Positions 1 to 10,856 of a stretch of DNA of 64,000 nt are shown here, one piece after another. Each line of letters begins with the position of its first letter. Within the stretch, counting starts at the first letter, position 1. This DNA comes from Septoria linicola (lineage: Eukaryota; Ascomycota; Dothideomycetes; Mycosphaerellales; Mycosphaerellaceae): positions 1,550,001 to 1,614,000 of the forward strand of contig CP099427.1 of assembly GCA_024114885.1 (NCBI GenBank). The letters run 5' to 3'. The notes under the pieces were generated by a model, which was given only the letters and a program-made list of their open reading frames with translations, was not told the origin of the DNA and searched no databases. Position numbers and translations under genes: made by a program.

Positions 1-109
1 AGATACTATTAATAGACTCACATGCCTCATAGGACATCCGCGGCGCTTTTAGGCATCATCAAAAGCGGAAACTAAAGTCAGACTTCGGCGAAGGCTCAAT
101 ATCTTGGAT

Positions 110-1180
110 CTACAAGGTTGCCGCCACGGCGATCTGCTTCAAAGTGCGCTTCGCATCTTCCCTCACTTCTTCTGTAATCCTTGCGGCTGACTTGACTCCC
201 TTTGCCAGACCTACACCAGCACCAGCATATGTTGCAAGTCTTGCATTGGTACCCCAGCCCTCGTCTCCTTTCTTGAGTGCCTCATCATAAAGTTTCTGGT
301 TGTCTTCGAGGCTGATGCCCTTTTGAGAATCAAAGTAAGTCTCGTTGAGAACGCCTCGACCACCATATCGCTCCGGCCAATCTCTGGTGCCGCGAAGTGT
401 ATCGTACAATTTCACACGCTTTGTCCAGACACCTCCATCAGAGGCACCAAAAACTGCTTCTCGATAGCCTTTGGCAATGTTGGCTTCAGGTGCCGCAAGA
501 TACCGAGTGCCTAGTGTGACTCCGGAGGCTCCGAGCGCGATGGCCGCTGCCGTACCCCTACCGTCCATGATGCCTCCGGCTGCGATTAGCACTGGCTTCT
601 TGATGCCTCTCGTTTGCGCCAAGTCTGAGACTGCGTCGTCCACCTCTGGCACAAGCGGCATCAGACCAGATGCCTGCTCCAGTCCGTGACCACCAGCATC
701 CTGACCTTGCACAACAAGTACATCGGGCTGACATGTCTTCGTGACCTCGATCGCTTCCGCAACTTGGCCGATCTGGATCCAGATCTTAGTTTTGCCGTCT
801 GTCGCTCGTCTAATCTCGCGTGTCCATTGCTCGAACTCGCTCAACTCTCGAGGAGCGAATAACCATACTGCGGCTGGTTTGTACTTGGTAAGCATCGGTA
901 GGACTTCGTTCAGTAGCTTCTCGCCAGCCCACAATAGAAAGCCGATGCCCACGGGCATCATATCCTCGACTTCTTTTAGTACTTGTGCTCCAGCGATTTG
1001 TTGCTTTGCCTCTTCAAGAATCTGTTCCAGAGTCGATGCATCACTTCCTGCTCCAACAAATCCTAAGCCTCCTGCCCTTGACACTTCTGTGGCTAAACTG
1101 GCGAGGGCGATCAATCTCATCGGCGCCACGCATATCAGCGGCGCCTTGGTCCATGGGTAGTCCTTCTTGAGCTGGTCCAT
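110..1180 (-). CDS. Nitronate monooxygenase (2-nitropropane dioxygenase family), copy 1
   Basis: Single-exon gene of 356 residues. The family consists of FMN-dependent TIM-barrel enzymes that oxidise alkyl nitronates to carbonyl compounds and nitrite. The N-terminus has the family pattern PWTKAPLI..APMRLIA followed by RAGGLGFVG. The FMN-phosphate loop is visible as QDAGGHG near residue 165, then AAGGIMDGRGTAAAIALGASGVTLGTR around residues 200-228. The ATG at 1178-1180 is the natural start because the conserved PWTK block follows after seven residues. No N-terminal targeting signal is seen, so a cytosolic enzyme is likely. It is divergent to RPB11 with a shared 340 bp upstream region. A second, diverged paralog lies about 16 kb away (16431-17590). 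The physiological substrate is unknown; propionate-3-nitronate detoxification is a reasonable guess from family knowledge. Confidence 0.9.
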   Translation of the reverse strand: MDQLKKDYPWTKAPLICVAPMRLIALASLATEVSRAGGLGFVGAGSDASTLEQILEEAKQQIAGAQVLKEVEDMMPVGIGFLLWAGEKLLNEVLPMLTKYKPAAVWLFAPRELSEFEQWTREIRRATDGKTKIWIQIGQVAEAIEVTKTCQPDVLVVQGQDAGGHGLEQASGLMPLVPEVDDAVSDLAQTRGIKKPVLIAAGGIMDGRGTAAAIALGASGVTLGTRYLAAPEANIAKGYREAVFGASDGGVWTKRVKLYDTLRGTRDWPERYGGRGVLNETYFDSQKGISLEDNQKLYDEALKKGDEGWGTNARLATYAGAGVGLAKGVKSAARITEEVREDAKRTLKQIAVAATL

Positions 1181-1520
1181 CCTTGGAGTGACTTACGGTT
1201 TGGCCCTTCTTCGCCTACACAGTTCTACAATTACTCTTATATCGAAAGGCGTGACAGCGACATCGGCCGATCACAAGCTTAAGCTGTTCCTCTGCTGCTG
1301 ACGTCGAAAGTCAGCTTCTCCGCGAACACTGACCAGGCGTTCACAAGATGCGCCTCGGTTTCGGATCTGCACAAAGTCAAAGCTAGCGATCTTCACGAAG
1401 GGCTTCACCTGCACGCATCTGCACGACTTCACCACTTTCACCTTTACAAACGCGATTGTCCTCGCAACCGTCGCTCGCTTGCATTAGTCGACCTTTTGAG
1501 GCTTATTTGAAGTCGCGAAG
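1181..1520. promoter_or_regulatory. Divergent intergenic region between NMO1 and RPB11
   Basis: This 340 bp gap separates two divergent start codons and must hold both promoters. I see no open frame with coding character in it and no clear TATA box. No further site can be supported. Confidence 0.5.
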
Positions 1521-2145
1521 ATGAACGCGCCAGACAGGTATGTGGCATACCACACCAGCAACAGGATTAAGAGCAAAAGACAGCCGCCATGACTGATCGA
1601 ACCACTCCCACCCTCACCGGTGGTCAACATCCGCACTTCGGCTTGGGTGCAAATCAAAACAGGCTGTCCTTTGCTCGCGATCCTCGCATTATGGGCAATG
1701 TCGAAACCACCGTGGAGGCCATCATTGACCAGCCTGACAGATTCGAGTCTTTCCTTCTCGGTGAGGGCGAGAAGAAGGTTGAGCATGAGCCAGAGACTCG
1801 TAAGTGGATCATTGCTGGTCCTTCGGCTATGATCGAAAAGCTGATGTGTCTGAAGGTGTACCAAATGCCTCCATGTTCACCTTCAACAAGGAGGACCACA
1901 CACTCGGCAACCTCCTCCGCGCAAAGCTCGCAAAGGCAGACCATGTCCTCTTCGCCGGCTACCAGGTCCCTCATCCACTTTTCGCGACTTTCAAACTTCG
2001 AGTGCAGACAGATGGCGAGATCACGCCCAAGGAGGCAGTCGTCACTGCTTGCCAGGACCTCGTCAAGGAACTTGGTCAGCTCGACCAGGAGTTCACGAAG
2101 GAAATGGAGCTGAAGAAGATCGCTGGTGCAGGTGGAGATCTGTGA
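1521..2145 (+). CDS. RPB11: DNA-directed RNA polymerase II subunit RPB11
   Basis: Three exons, 1521-1537, 1741-1799 and 1856-2145, give 121 residues, the usual length of the family (yeast 120). The first exon is only 17 nt and codes MNAPDR, which joins to FESFLLGEGEKKVEHEP, then VPNASMFTFNKEDHTLGNLL and FAGYQVPHPL. These match the RPB11/AC19 alpha-like dimerisation fold that pairs with RPB3 in Pol II assembly. Intron 1 (203 bp, gtatgt..gacag) is long for this window; intron 2 is 56 bp (gtaagt..gaag). An open frame runs through intron 1 from 1589, but it lacks the conserved MNAP start, so the spliced model is preferred. A nuclear role in mRNA synthesis is established for the family. Confidence 0.93.
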
Positions 2146-2541
2146 GCGCTCGACGGGACGCAACGACTTCATGACACGAATAGCAGAGCGGGCGGCATGG
2201 TTTGGCCATTTGATTGAGAAGCATAGCGAGGCGTTCTGGAAGGTCAGATTGGTATGAGGCACGATAGGCGGCGCAAGACACGAGCACGTCTGGTTGGAGA
2301 GAGGGCGCATTCTGGTCAATACAGCGCGACGAGGACGGAAATGGCGAGCATCGAGAATCGCACTTAAGATACCCCATAAAAGCGTCGTGGTAAGCAGACA
2401 GATTTTCTGCTGCTCGTTTGCACATTCGTTCCTTCCAGTCTTGCTTGCTGTAAAACAAACGTGGTCTGTGCTGAGCTGACCTCACATCAGAGCTTCAAGA
2501 ACTGGATCCAACACCTCATACTCCGTCAACCATTGTGCAGC
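2146..2541. other. Intergenic, RPB11 3' side
   Basis: About 396 bp between RPB11 and the disrupted gene that starts at 2542. It should hold the RPB11 3' UTR and the next promoter. I see no further gene here. Confidence 0.4.
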
Positions 2542-3973
2542 ATGGCGGCCGCTCCGCCATCGCCGCTAGACGAGCCAGCTCTTTGTGCTGGCACAGACCT
2601 CCAGTTGTTGAAGGAGCATGTACCAGTCAATACGACCTTCCACTTCAACGTTTCGAAGTCAGCTGCCTGTCCAGACCTGTCGGGCGTGCAACTTACCACT
2701 GACGGCAATCAAACCTTCGAAGAGCGTCCACCAAAGACAGAGACGACGAACTCGGCCTCTCAAAATTCTGCAAGTTCTGCAGCCCACCCATATGCTCCAA
2801 ACTGCGAACGACTGGACTTACAGTACCAACCCCGGCCAGTGGACGACGTGGCCAAGTACAACGCCTTTCCTGCTGTAGCGCGACAGCGCGAAATAGTGAA
2901 GGCAGCCACAAATTTCGCCGGCAATGCTCGCAACATTTTTGTGCATTACACCGAGCCTGTACTCCAACAAAGACGACGTGAAGTCCTCGCCACAGGTCGG
3001 ACGAAGAAGCTCTTCACCAAGACCGCTGCTCAGCTTTGGCCAACTTTAGCTCAAGCAGAGTCGTTCTTCTGGAATCAGAAATCAGTTGAGCTCCGGCTGG
3101 CGTTGAAGCAGGGCTCTTTAAGTCTGTCTGGCTGACGCTGACTATCGGGATGATTGGTTTGAATATCGACGTTTCGCTGAAATGGCCGTGGCGACTTACC
3201 TTCGGCAGGAAGTGCCAGAGGAGTTCCAAGAGGTGGTCATAAACAACGAGAGTGTCGGTGACGGGGAGTACACATCAGGCTGCAGCGGCACGACGACCGA
3301 GCAACGGATGGTCTGCAATGATGCCTCCTCAGTGGTGTCAAATGACAACACTCTGAATATCGAGCAGACCGTCATGGCAATCGAGGATCAGACACATTCA
3401 ATGAAAGTATCAGCATGCAATCACAAGGACGTGCCAAGTCTGAGCGAGACCCTCGTACAACTGAGCATTGATGAAGCCGCAGCACTCAGCACTGCCGATC
3501 TCTCATTCGCCCAGTGCCCCTCGAATGATAGCACACTGTTGAATGTGCTCCCGGAACGCTTCGAGATCGAGCCTCGCATGATCTACGGCAACTTTGCTCC
3601 CGCATTTGCCACCTACATTGAGATTTGAGCTTTGGAAGGGAAGAAACAAGCTGCCCGACTCAGACAACTGGCAGATCTGTTCGACGCAACGGGAAAGATC
3701 CTGTTCTACTACTACGCCTACCCGCACGTCTGGAAGCAGTTACGGCCACCTGATGTGGACGAGACAGTGGCGACGGTGGTTCATGATATCTGGCGGGCAA
3801 TGGATATGTCGGGAAAATGCAAATGGCAGATGTACAGCGCGCGTGTGAAGAAGTTGCTGGGCGATGGCAATGTTGACGGACTAGACATGCTTCAGCTAGA
3901 CAGCCTGGATCCTGATGTCCTCGACTTGCATCAGTTGACAGTGCAAGTTGTTCAGGGCGATCAGGAACTATGA
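2542..3973 (+). pseudogene. Unknown protein gene with a frame break and an in-frame stop
   Basis: Three coding-like blocks lie head to tail. Block one (2542-about 3120, starting MAAAPPSPLDE) ends soon after ..FFWNQKSVELRLALKQG. Block two continues in another frame from about 3125 (ADADYRDDWFEYRRFAEMAV) and ends at a TGA at 3626-3628. Block three continues in the same frame to TGA 3971-3973 (LEGKKQAARLRQLADLFDAT..). Both sides of each break look coding. No intron with good signals heals the first break without removing sequence that looks coding. The TGA could be removed by a weak 84 bp intron (3545-3628), but no good branch site is seen. I do not recognise the family and see no signal peptide. 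It could be a recently inactivated gene or carry sequencing errors. Neighbours on both sides are intact. Confidence 0.55.
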
Positions 3974-4791
3974 ATCCTGTATGCTCTGTTGTTGGATATA
4001 GTTGTTTTAATGGCAGAAGTGCAGGTTGTCAACGCGCAACAAGACAAGCTGATCGCAGCAAAAGGAGAGCATAGCATGCAAAGTGCTAGTTCTAATAGTA
4101 CTCGGTCCGCCCGTGCAAACACACGGTATGCGAAGAGTGCTAGTTAGTGACGCTTCCAGGCGATCAGACAAGACGCAAGTCAATGGTGGAAGTGCAATCG
4201 TAAAGTCCATCGAAGAGGAAAGCACCATTCGGGCTTCACCTGTTTTGCGTTGATGCGCTTCTTGCCCAACATCAGCTCATTTGCCAACGCATATGTTGTT
4301 CTCTTATGCCGAACATCGGTAAAGCTTCTGCTCCAGTCTTCACACTCAAATCTAGACATGACCTTTGCAGCTGAGAAGCCTGAATCTGGATGTCCTCGAC
4401 GTGCCTCAGCTAGGAATTTAGGTCGTGCAACGCACTACGAAACCCGACTGTTGTAAGCTTTGTTGGATCATACGATAGGAGAAGAAGTGCACGTCTCAAC
4501 TCATCGTCCGTTTCCGGCGTGATGTGAGTCAGCCAAATTCGCGCCGATCAGTGCCCAACTTCAACTTTTGAAGAGTGGCCTGACGTACCTGCGGTTCTGC
4601 CCCTCTTCAATTTTATCTGTTTCTCTGGTTCACTCTCTCCTAGTCCACGCATTCTCATCCCCTTTTGTGTAGTCACAGACTTCGAGCCGAAGACTCGCAC
4701 GCGTAAGATCACTTTGACGACGACAGCATAGCACACTTCACTGCGACGCGACTGAAACAAAGACAACCGACTTCGGAGAACAATCGCAGAC
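3974..4791. other. Intergenic region upstream of eIF3j
   Basis: This 818 bp region has only short open frames without coding character. The 3' part, from about 4590, is pyrimidine-rich and probably forms the eIF3j promoter and leader. Nothing else is supported. Confidence 0.4.
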
Positions 4792-5675
4792 ATGGCGCCC
4801 TCCAAGACGTCGTGGGACGACGAAGAGTCTGACAGCACGCCCGCCTCCTCGCCACCGCCAGTCGCACGCCGCGGCAAGTTCGACGACGAAGAGGAAGAGG
4901 ACGTGCTCGAGTCATGGGACGCTGCCGAGGACAGCGAGGAGGAACGCGAGAAAGCCAAGAAGGCCGCAGAGGCGAAGGCCAAAGCCGATGCGGCAGCGAA
5001 AGCAGACAAGAAGTCCAAGGCTCAGCGTCTGGAGGAGATTCGCGAGCAGCGACGGAAAGAGCGCGCAGCACTGGACGATGAAGAGAGCAGCGAGGATGAG
5101 GACGAAGCCACAAGGCGCCAACGACTACGAGCGCAGGAAATGGAGAGCGATATGGCGAACGCCGAAGACTTGTTCGGTGGCGGCGGCAGTGGACCAGCGA
5201 AGCGTGGAACGAACAAGGCCATCACTGTGCAGGCCGATGCTGCCGACCCAACAAGCGCGGTCGACCTTTCCAGTCTCAAGCTGTTCAATCCTACCAGCGC
5301 GAAGGACTTTTCCACGCTGCGCGAGACTCTTGTGCCGCTGTTCAACAACATCGCGAAGAAGCCACAATACGAGCTTTTCATGAAGGAGTTCACCAAGCAG
5401 ATTGTCAAAGAGATGAACAGCGAACAGATCAAGAAGGTGTCGAGTGGACTGACAGCCGTCAGCAACGAAAAGCTGAAGGAAGAGAAGGCTGCTGAGAAGG
5501 GCGGCAAGAAGTCCAAGGCTGCGAAGACCAAGACTACGCTGAATGCCGCTCGCGACACTTCGCGTGCTGCCGATACATATGCTTACGATGATGATGGGCT
5601 TGACGAGTACGTGTGGCCTGAGATCTGACCCTAAAGGACTTTTGCTAACATACTTCCAGTGGCGACTTCATGTGA
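4792..5675 (+). CDS. HCR1: Eukaryotic translation initiation factor 3 subunit J
   Basis: Two exons, 4792-5606 and 5660-5675, give 276 residues. The N-terminus is MAPSKTSWDDEE, an acidic and lysine-rich coiled region follows, and the C-terminal half has LKLFNPTSAKDFSTLRETL and KKPQYELFMKEF, typical of eIF3j/Hcr1. This factor binds the 40S subunit near the mRNA entry channel and helps recycling and rRNA processing. The unspliced frame would end EYVWPEI at 5628. A 53 bp intron (gtacgt..gctaac..ccag) instead joins GLDD to a 16 nt last exon coding GDFM, the ending expected of the family. That makes the spliced model much the better one. Nuclear and cytosolic location is inferred from the family. 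Confidence 0.92.
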
Positions 5676-6073
5676 GCGCACAATACAAATTAGATGGACA
5701 CACTACCTCGACTTTTGCGCGCGTGTGGTTTGCGATAGCGTGCCTACGGGCGCTGCTCTGGGAACTTATGGGACACTGCAGGCATGATGGACGATGCATT
5801 AATGGCGTAACACGAAAGCACGAGCATGTGGAGTGAGCCGATCAACAGCGAGTATAGACTCGGATTTCCTTTAGTCTGCTTCTCCTCGATTTAGCGTTCC
5901 TGACATATGCAGAAAGCCTTTCGAAGTGCGACGTACTTGCCTCAAGGAACACTGACGCTTCTTTCCTTGTATACACTGGAGTTGATCCAAGTCATGGCGC
6001 TTACCTTCTGGACAGTCCTCTGTACTACAGCTTTCGACATCTTTCCATTAAAGCAACGCATACACACACAGCG
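5676..6073. other. Intergenic region, eIF3j to unknown gene
   Basis: A gap of 398 bp between two genes in the same direction. It should hold a 3' UTR and a promoter. No further feature is seen. Confidence 0.35.
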
Positions 6074-7846
6074 ATGGTGAGCGTCGACACGGCCAGCCGT
6101 GCTCTCGATCGTCTTAGGCATATCAGCCGCGAGACTCGCAAAGATCAGATCAAACGCTTGTTGGCAGACAAAGAGCTGGAACTGAATGGCTTCACCATAT
6201 ACAAATACCACCTTCTACCTCGTATTCGGGACGAGCATTTTGCTGGCGGCGGTCTCTCATTGCCAGTCCATTACGCTCAGGTTCGAGTAGGCCTCCGATG
6301 GAGTTACCTGACCGAGGATGAGGAGACCTTCTGGGATCAACAAGCCATTGCACTGGCAGAGGGGAGCATACTGCCTCTCGAACCGCTCACATATCAGAAG
6401 TTCTTGGCAGGCGATCTTTCAGTCGTGCATCCGGCAAAACCAGCGTCGTCGAGGGATCCGCGAGGAGATGATGGGCGCATGCTCTTCGAGAGGCATGCGA
6501 AGATCGTCGGGGAATGCTTGACGCGCACGACTGGCAGCGAGGTCGATGCAGCAGAGCTGTGGACACATCTGCCTCAATCAGAACGTGTCTTCTGGCACGA
6601 GGTGGCCGCCTTGTTTCAGGACGATGTCATCGACGGTTCCCCCAAGCCTTCGCGAGGTGCGACACATGAGACACGACGCGATCAATTCGCCCAGCATGGA
6701 GACTTTTTCGGAGTCGAAGCAAAAGCTTCACCAGATGAACAATGCCAACAGCACAGATACTGGCTCAGACCTAGAGCTAAGGCAGTTCCCTGTGAGAGAC
6801 CCGAATCGCCTCTGAAGAGGGAGGCAAGTCCATCACCTGAAGCTCAGTGCCTCTCAAAGATCCCAGTCTTCTCCGAGAACGCTGATCGATCTCTGAGTCA
6901 ACGTACGGATAGCGCTCCTGGCCCGACGACTCGGCCCGGCACCAAAGACCCAAGACCACCTCTGAAAAAGATCCGCTACGATCCAGCTACGCAACGAGAC
7001 TTTCAGGCGCCATCCACACCACGAAACTTCCACCGGAACAGTTTGTCCGAGGTCTCACTGGACGAGCTGCAGGCCAGCGCGCGGTTTCCCATCCTTCACA
7101 TTCTTACTTGCAGCAGAGCTTCCTGTCTGCACTATGCACCCATGATTGATACTATTCTTGCTTCAATCAAAGCCATAATACAATGTTACCCAGACATGCA
7201 GCTGGACGGCCGACACTCAGGAGTCCGGATCACGTTCAGGTACAGTCTGGTGAGCATGATACCATCGCATAGCTAACAGTGACCAGACCCTGCAGCGAAG
7301 ATGTCACCGGCATCGCTGCCAGACTCTACAGCATGGTAAACGAATGTCTCAAAGCAGACATGAACGGCAATTATGTGCGCTACCATATCGAGCATGTGCT
7401 ACGGCCGTTAGTGGTGTGGAACCTGTCCTTGCCTATATGGGGTGGTGTGCTAAGCACTCTGGCAATCGTCGATTATGCATCGCTGTTTAGGGGCTCATAT
7501 GAGTCGTGTCTCAACTTCTTGCAAAGCGCGAAAGTGGATACTGCCCTCTTTCCCTTCACACACGAGAAGCGAGAGTTCATTGTGAGCACAGTGTCTAGGG
7601 TGCTACGGAACAGAGCATCGACTGTCAGCCTTGTAAGTTAGCAAGTCGCCCTACTGCACATGCCTGGCTTACGTTCGACAGGATCGCGACTTGTACAATG
7701 CGGTGCGAGCTAACACAATCTGGAGTGCATTGATGGTGTGTTTTTGTATCGACGGACTGCATCCTGCTGCGTACGAAGACAGAGTGGAGCAGCAGCTGCA
7801 CGGAATTCAGCTGAAGCACCCGGAGCTGAAATTGGACGTTGCATAG
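6074..7846 (+). CDS. Conserved-looking protein of unknown function, 558 residues
   Basis: Three exons, 6074-7239, 7287-7632 and 7682-7846, keep one frame. Intron 1 is gtacag..gctaac..ccag (47 bp) and intron 2 is gtaagt..gacag (49 bp). The product starts MVSVDTASRALDRLRHISRE. It has two short segments with a Trp/acidic pattern (LRWSYLTEDEETFWDQQA near residue 75 and LPQSERVFWHEVAALF near residue 165). These faintly recall HMG-box helices, but too weakly to assign. The middle, about residues 195-330, is polar and Ser/Pro-rich with basic patches (PPLKKIRYD), which suggests a nuclear protein. The C-terminal third (residues 330-558) is folded-looking and rich in hydrophobic residues. It ends 23 bp before the convergent questin-oxidase-like gene. 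Function unknown. Confidence 0.75.
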
Positions 7847-7869
7847 CTCAACTAGGCTGTACATTACTG

Positions 7870-9241
7870 CTACAGTCGAGCTCCTTTCCTTTCAGGTACC
7901 TCCTTCCAAGCCTCGTCAAATCCCACACTCCTCAACCACGTATCCCCCTGCAACTCCACAGAATCGATCACCATATGTCCAATCTGCAACCAATCCTTGC
8001 CTTCCAGCCTGAAGCCCTTTTCTCCAGCAAAAGGCTCACAAACCTTCTCGCCATTTGCCACCGCTCTGACAAGTTTCGACGCATGCCCATCATCATCAAA
8101 CTTACACGCCCGATCGAACACTTCCTCCCACCCCGACGGCTTCTTGGGAGTATACTCCCTGATATCCTCCAATCTAATATCAGGCGACTTTCGAGAAGCA
8201 TACATGGCGAGGTCTAATCGAATCTTCCACTCTAGCAATCTCACTTTCATAGCTTCGGAAAGCCAAGTTTGGCGGTTGAATGTTGGCCAGAAAATTGAGG
8301 CGTTGACGCAGTGCATGAAGTAGAAGTCGACTTTTACGGCTTTATTGGGTCGTTGAGCGGCTGCGGTGTAGTAGATTGCGGCGTTGGTCATTTCGGCGGT
8401 TTTGAGGGAGAGAGTCGAGGGGGTGATGTGGACTTGGGAGAGGAGGGAGACGAGGGGTTTGGGGGAGCGGGTGAGGAGGCCGTCGCGGATTTTGTTGCCG
8501 TCGGACCTGGGAGGTTGGGTTAATATGCGTTGCGGAGGATCTATGTGAGGCGAGACGATTGTACCACTTGACTGATTCACGGATATCTTTGTTCGCGTGG
8601 ATCTCGTCGAGGAGTTTCACGATGGTCTTGTCGTTGCCGTAATTTTGTGCGGCTTGCTCGGCGGGTAGGAAGAGGTTTCCAATCCAATCTTCGTGACATG
8701 CTGCTTGAGCGAGGGCTTCGGCGATGATTGTTGGTTGCTGGAACTCGATTCCGAAGCCAAGATGGATGATGGGATGGAGGAAGCCAGCGTACATTCTCAC
8801 GAGCATGGTCTCAGCTCGCTCATCGCCGGCAAAGACATATTCCTGCAGGACATTTTGCCAGCCTTTCTTGTTGATCTCTTCGCGAAAGAATTCGAGGAAG
8901 TCGTTGTAGTACTTTTCTGGACCGAGGTAGCTGATGAATTTCTTGGGGTCATGGAGCTCCTCCACGATCGTGGTTGTGGGCTTTCTTGCAGCTCGTTGGT
9001 AAGACTTGTTAGTATCGTAGCTTCGTTGGAGGTCTTCTGGAGAGGCTTTGAGCGACCACGTCGTGAGTAAATGATGGGCGATGTGGTTGTGAAAGCCGCT
9101 TGCGTTGAAGAAGATGTGGTGTTGCTCGTGGTTGTTTTGTAGAAGCTCGTTGACTTTTGAGGTCGCAGCTTGAGACACGCCTTCGCGATAGAACTGGGGG
9201 TGGTCTGCTGAGCCAAGTTGAACTGTGCTTGCGGTAGCCAT
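7870..9241 (-). CDS. Questin-oxidase-like (DUF4243) protein
   Basis: Two exons, 8565-9241 and 7870-8506, give 437 residues from the ATG at 9241. A 58 bp intron (gtacaa..cccag) joins DIRESVKW to SDGNKIRDGLL, the pattern expected at this position in the family. Other family blocks are HHIFFNASGFHNHIAHHLL, YLGPEKYYNDFLEFF, GFLHPIIHLGFGIEFQQP and, in exon 2, FYFMHCVNASIFWP. The many conserved His residues fit the AflY/questin oxidase family, which carries out Baeyer-Villiger-like oxidative ring cleavage in polyketide pathways. No polyketide cluster is seen around it, so a general metabolic role is as likely. An in-frame ATG at 9298 would add 19 residues rich in Arg and Ser without acids, a possible mitochondrial presequence. 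Confidence 0.87.
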
Positions 9242-9298
9242 GGCTCGTAACAGACTCTTTGTGGGCTGTCTTCTCGACGTTCGAAGCAATGAAAGCAT

Positions 9299-9719
9299 GA
9301 GATGGCAGTATAGCCTTGAGCAGACAACTAGATATAAGTAGCTTTGGAAAGAGCTCCGTGTGCCAAGCTATAGGCTTCCTACCTACGCAACATACAGTGT
9401 TAATCCTTGAAGAGAAGCGTTCCTGATCGCCATGACATAGCGAATACGCCACACATATCTGCAGCAGAGCGGGGACTCCAGTGGCTACGCGCAAGGCCAC
9501 TGGCCAAACACCTTAGGCTTTTTAGTAACGCTTCGGACTCTCGCGGGCACTTCTATCGCCGTGCTGACCGCGAAACGAGTTCTCTCGGAAGCAAGGCAGG
9601 ATCAGTGTAACATCGACATGTGAAGTGAAGCACGATGGAGCAGAGCTCTTGACCCGATTGGGGATTTGACAGCGAGACAGCAACTCATCCTCGATGACTC
9701 AGCAACTCGTTTTCCATTC
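9299..9719. promoter_or_regulatory. Divergent region between questin-oxidase-like gene and ATG10
   Basis: About 420 bp between divergent starts. In the ATG10 frame it is open from 9666 but has no ATG before 9720. No conserved site can be named. Confidence 0.4.
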
Positions 9720-10361
9720 ATGGAACAAATACACTTCGAGAAGGCGATTAATGATCTATCGACGAGCTGGCTGCAATTGGATCGAAACAACGAGGCGTAT
9801 CCGACCGACTGGCAGAATGTCCGCCTGATCAAGTGCCAAAATGGAGGACACTATTTACGCATCACGAGAAATGCACCAGAGCAGCGAGGCGGAGAATATC
9901 AGGCGACGAGGGCGGACGATCTTGCCGAAGATCACATCTTAGACATAGACGATGGTGACGAAGAGTCTCTGCCAAAGTTCGCGGCCTCGAGCTCGACTAC
10001 ACCTGTAACTTACGACATAATTTACTCCCACACGTATCAGGTTCCAGTGCTGTACATCCATCGGCGAGCAGCATCTTATCAGCTCTTGACGGAGCTCTAT
10101 GCGCCAGCAAGTCAAGTTGTGGGCATAATGGGCGGTCTAACGCTGGTCGATCATCCTGAGATTGGGAGACCAGTATACTTCATTCACCCTTGTCGGACGC
10201 AGGAGGCTGTACGAGACGTACTAGGACCGAAGCACCTCGATGGCTTGGAGTGGCTGATGGTCTGGTTCGGCGTCATTGGAACTGCAGTGGGCTTGAGTGT
10301 GCCTATTGAAGTGGCAGAGGCTGTCAGTGAGCTTGGGCAGGGGAGGGAAAGAGTCAAATGA
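9720..10361 (+). CDS. ATG10: Autophagy E2-like conjugating enzyme Atg10
   Basis: Single exon of 213 residues from the ATG at 9720. The family core is visible as VTYDIIYSHTYQVPVLYIH (near residue 102), then GGLTLVDHPEIGRPVYFIHPC. The Cys of HPC, about residue 158, matches the catalytic cysteine that forms the thioester with Atg12 before transfer to Atg5. The frame is open upstream to 9666 without an ATG. A short upstream exon is possible because the conserved N-terminal helix (FPFMEQIHFEKAI) begins just before the chosen Met. The acidic stretch DIDDGDEE near residue 80 is a variable insert. It acts in the cytosol at the phagophore. The ATG1 kinase gene lies about 14 kb downstream. Confidence 0.83.
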   Translation: MEQIHFEKAINDLSTSWLQLDRNNEAYPTDWQNVRLIKCQNGGHYLRITRNAPEQRGGEYQATRADDLAEDHILDIDDGDEESLPKFAASSSTTPVTYDIIYSHTYQVPVLYIHRRAASYQLLTELYAPASQVVGIMGGLTLVDHPEIGRPVYFIHPCRTQEAVRDVLGPKHLDGLEWLMVWFGVIGTAVGLSVPIEVAEAVSELGQGRERVK

Positions 10362-10856
10362 TTGAGCATGTCTGGCTTGGGAAGTGCAATGCTCCTAACT
10401 TTCCGACTCATAAGATTTGTGCCTGGCCATACCGCCATTCTAGCGCTTTAGAGTGCCGCAAAGCAGAAGTATATCACGCAGGTATAGGATGGGTCGCCAG
10501 GTACCAATCGTCCTGAGCACCCTCTGAGCATACCAGACCTTCAATACCTCGGTAGAGCGTACTTGGGCTTGTGCATTCTCCCTGACCTTCATCGGTGGAT
10601 CTTGATGGCGTTAGAATTGTTCGCTTTTGAGCATGGCGAATATACCTACAGTTCGGCCCACCCTTCGCGCTTTTGAATAAGCCCTGTAGCACGACTCCAC
10701 TGTCCTTCGGAGAGGACAGGATTTGTGGCCATGCTACTACGCCACTGGCAGCCTTGACTTTGAGGCTCGTTTGAGCTGTGAGCGGAATGCGAGTGTGCGA
10801 TCATTCGCGACCTGTCACGCCATCTTTTTGTTTGCACCTTTCATGTGAAGGGCCTC
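10362..10856. other. Convergent intergenic region
   Basis: This 495 bp gap holds the 3' ends of ATG10 and of the convergent RRM gene. Short open frames on both strands lack coding character. Nothing else is seen. Confidence 0.4.

Noticed and set aside
1589..2113. 174-codon frame starting MTDRTTPTLTGG
   Set aside because: It reads through RPB11 intron 1 and shifts out of the conserved frame after the first block; the spliced RPB11 model explains the region.
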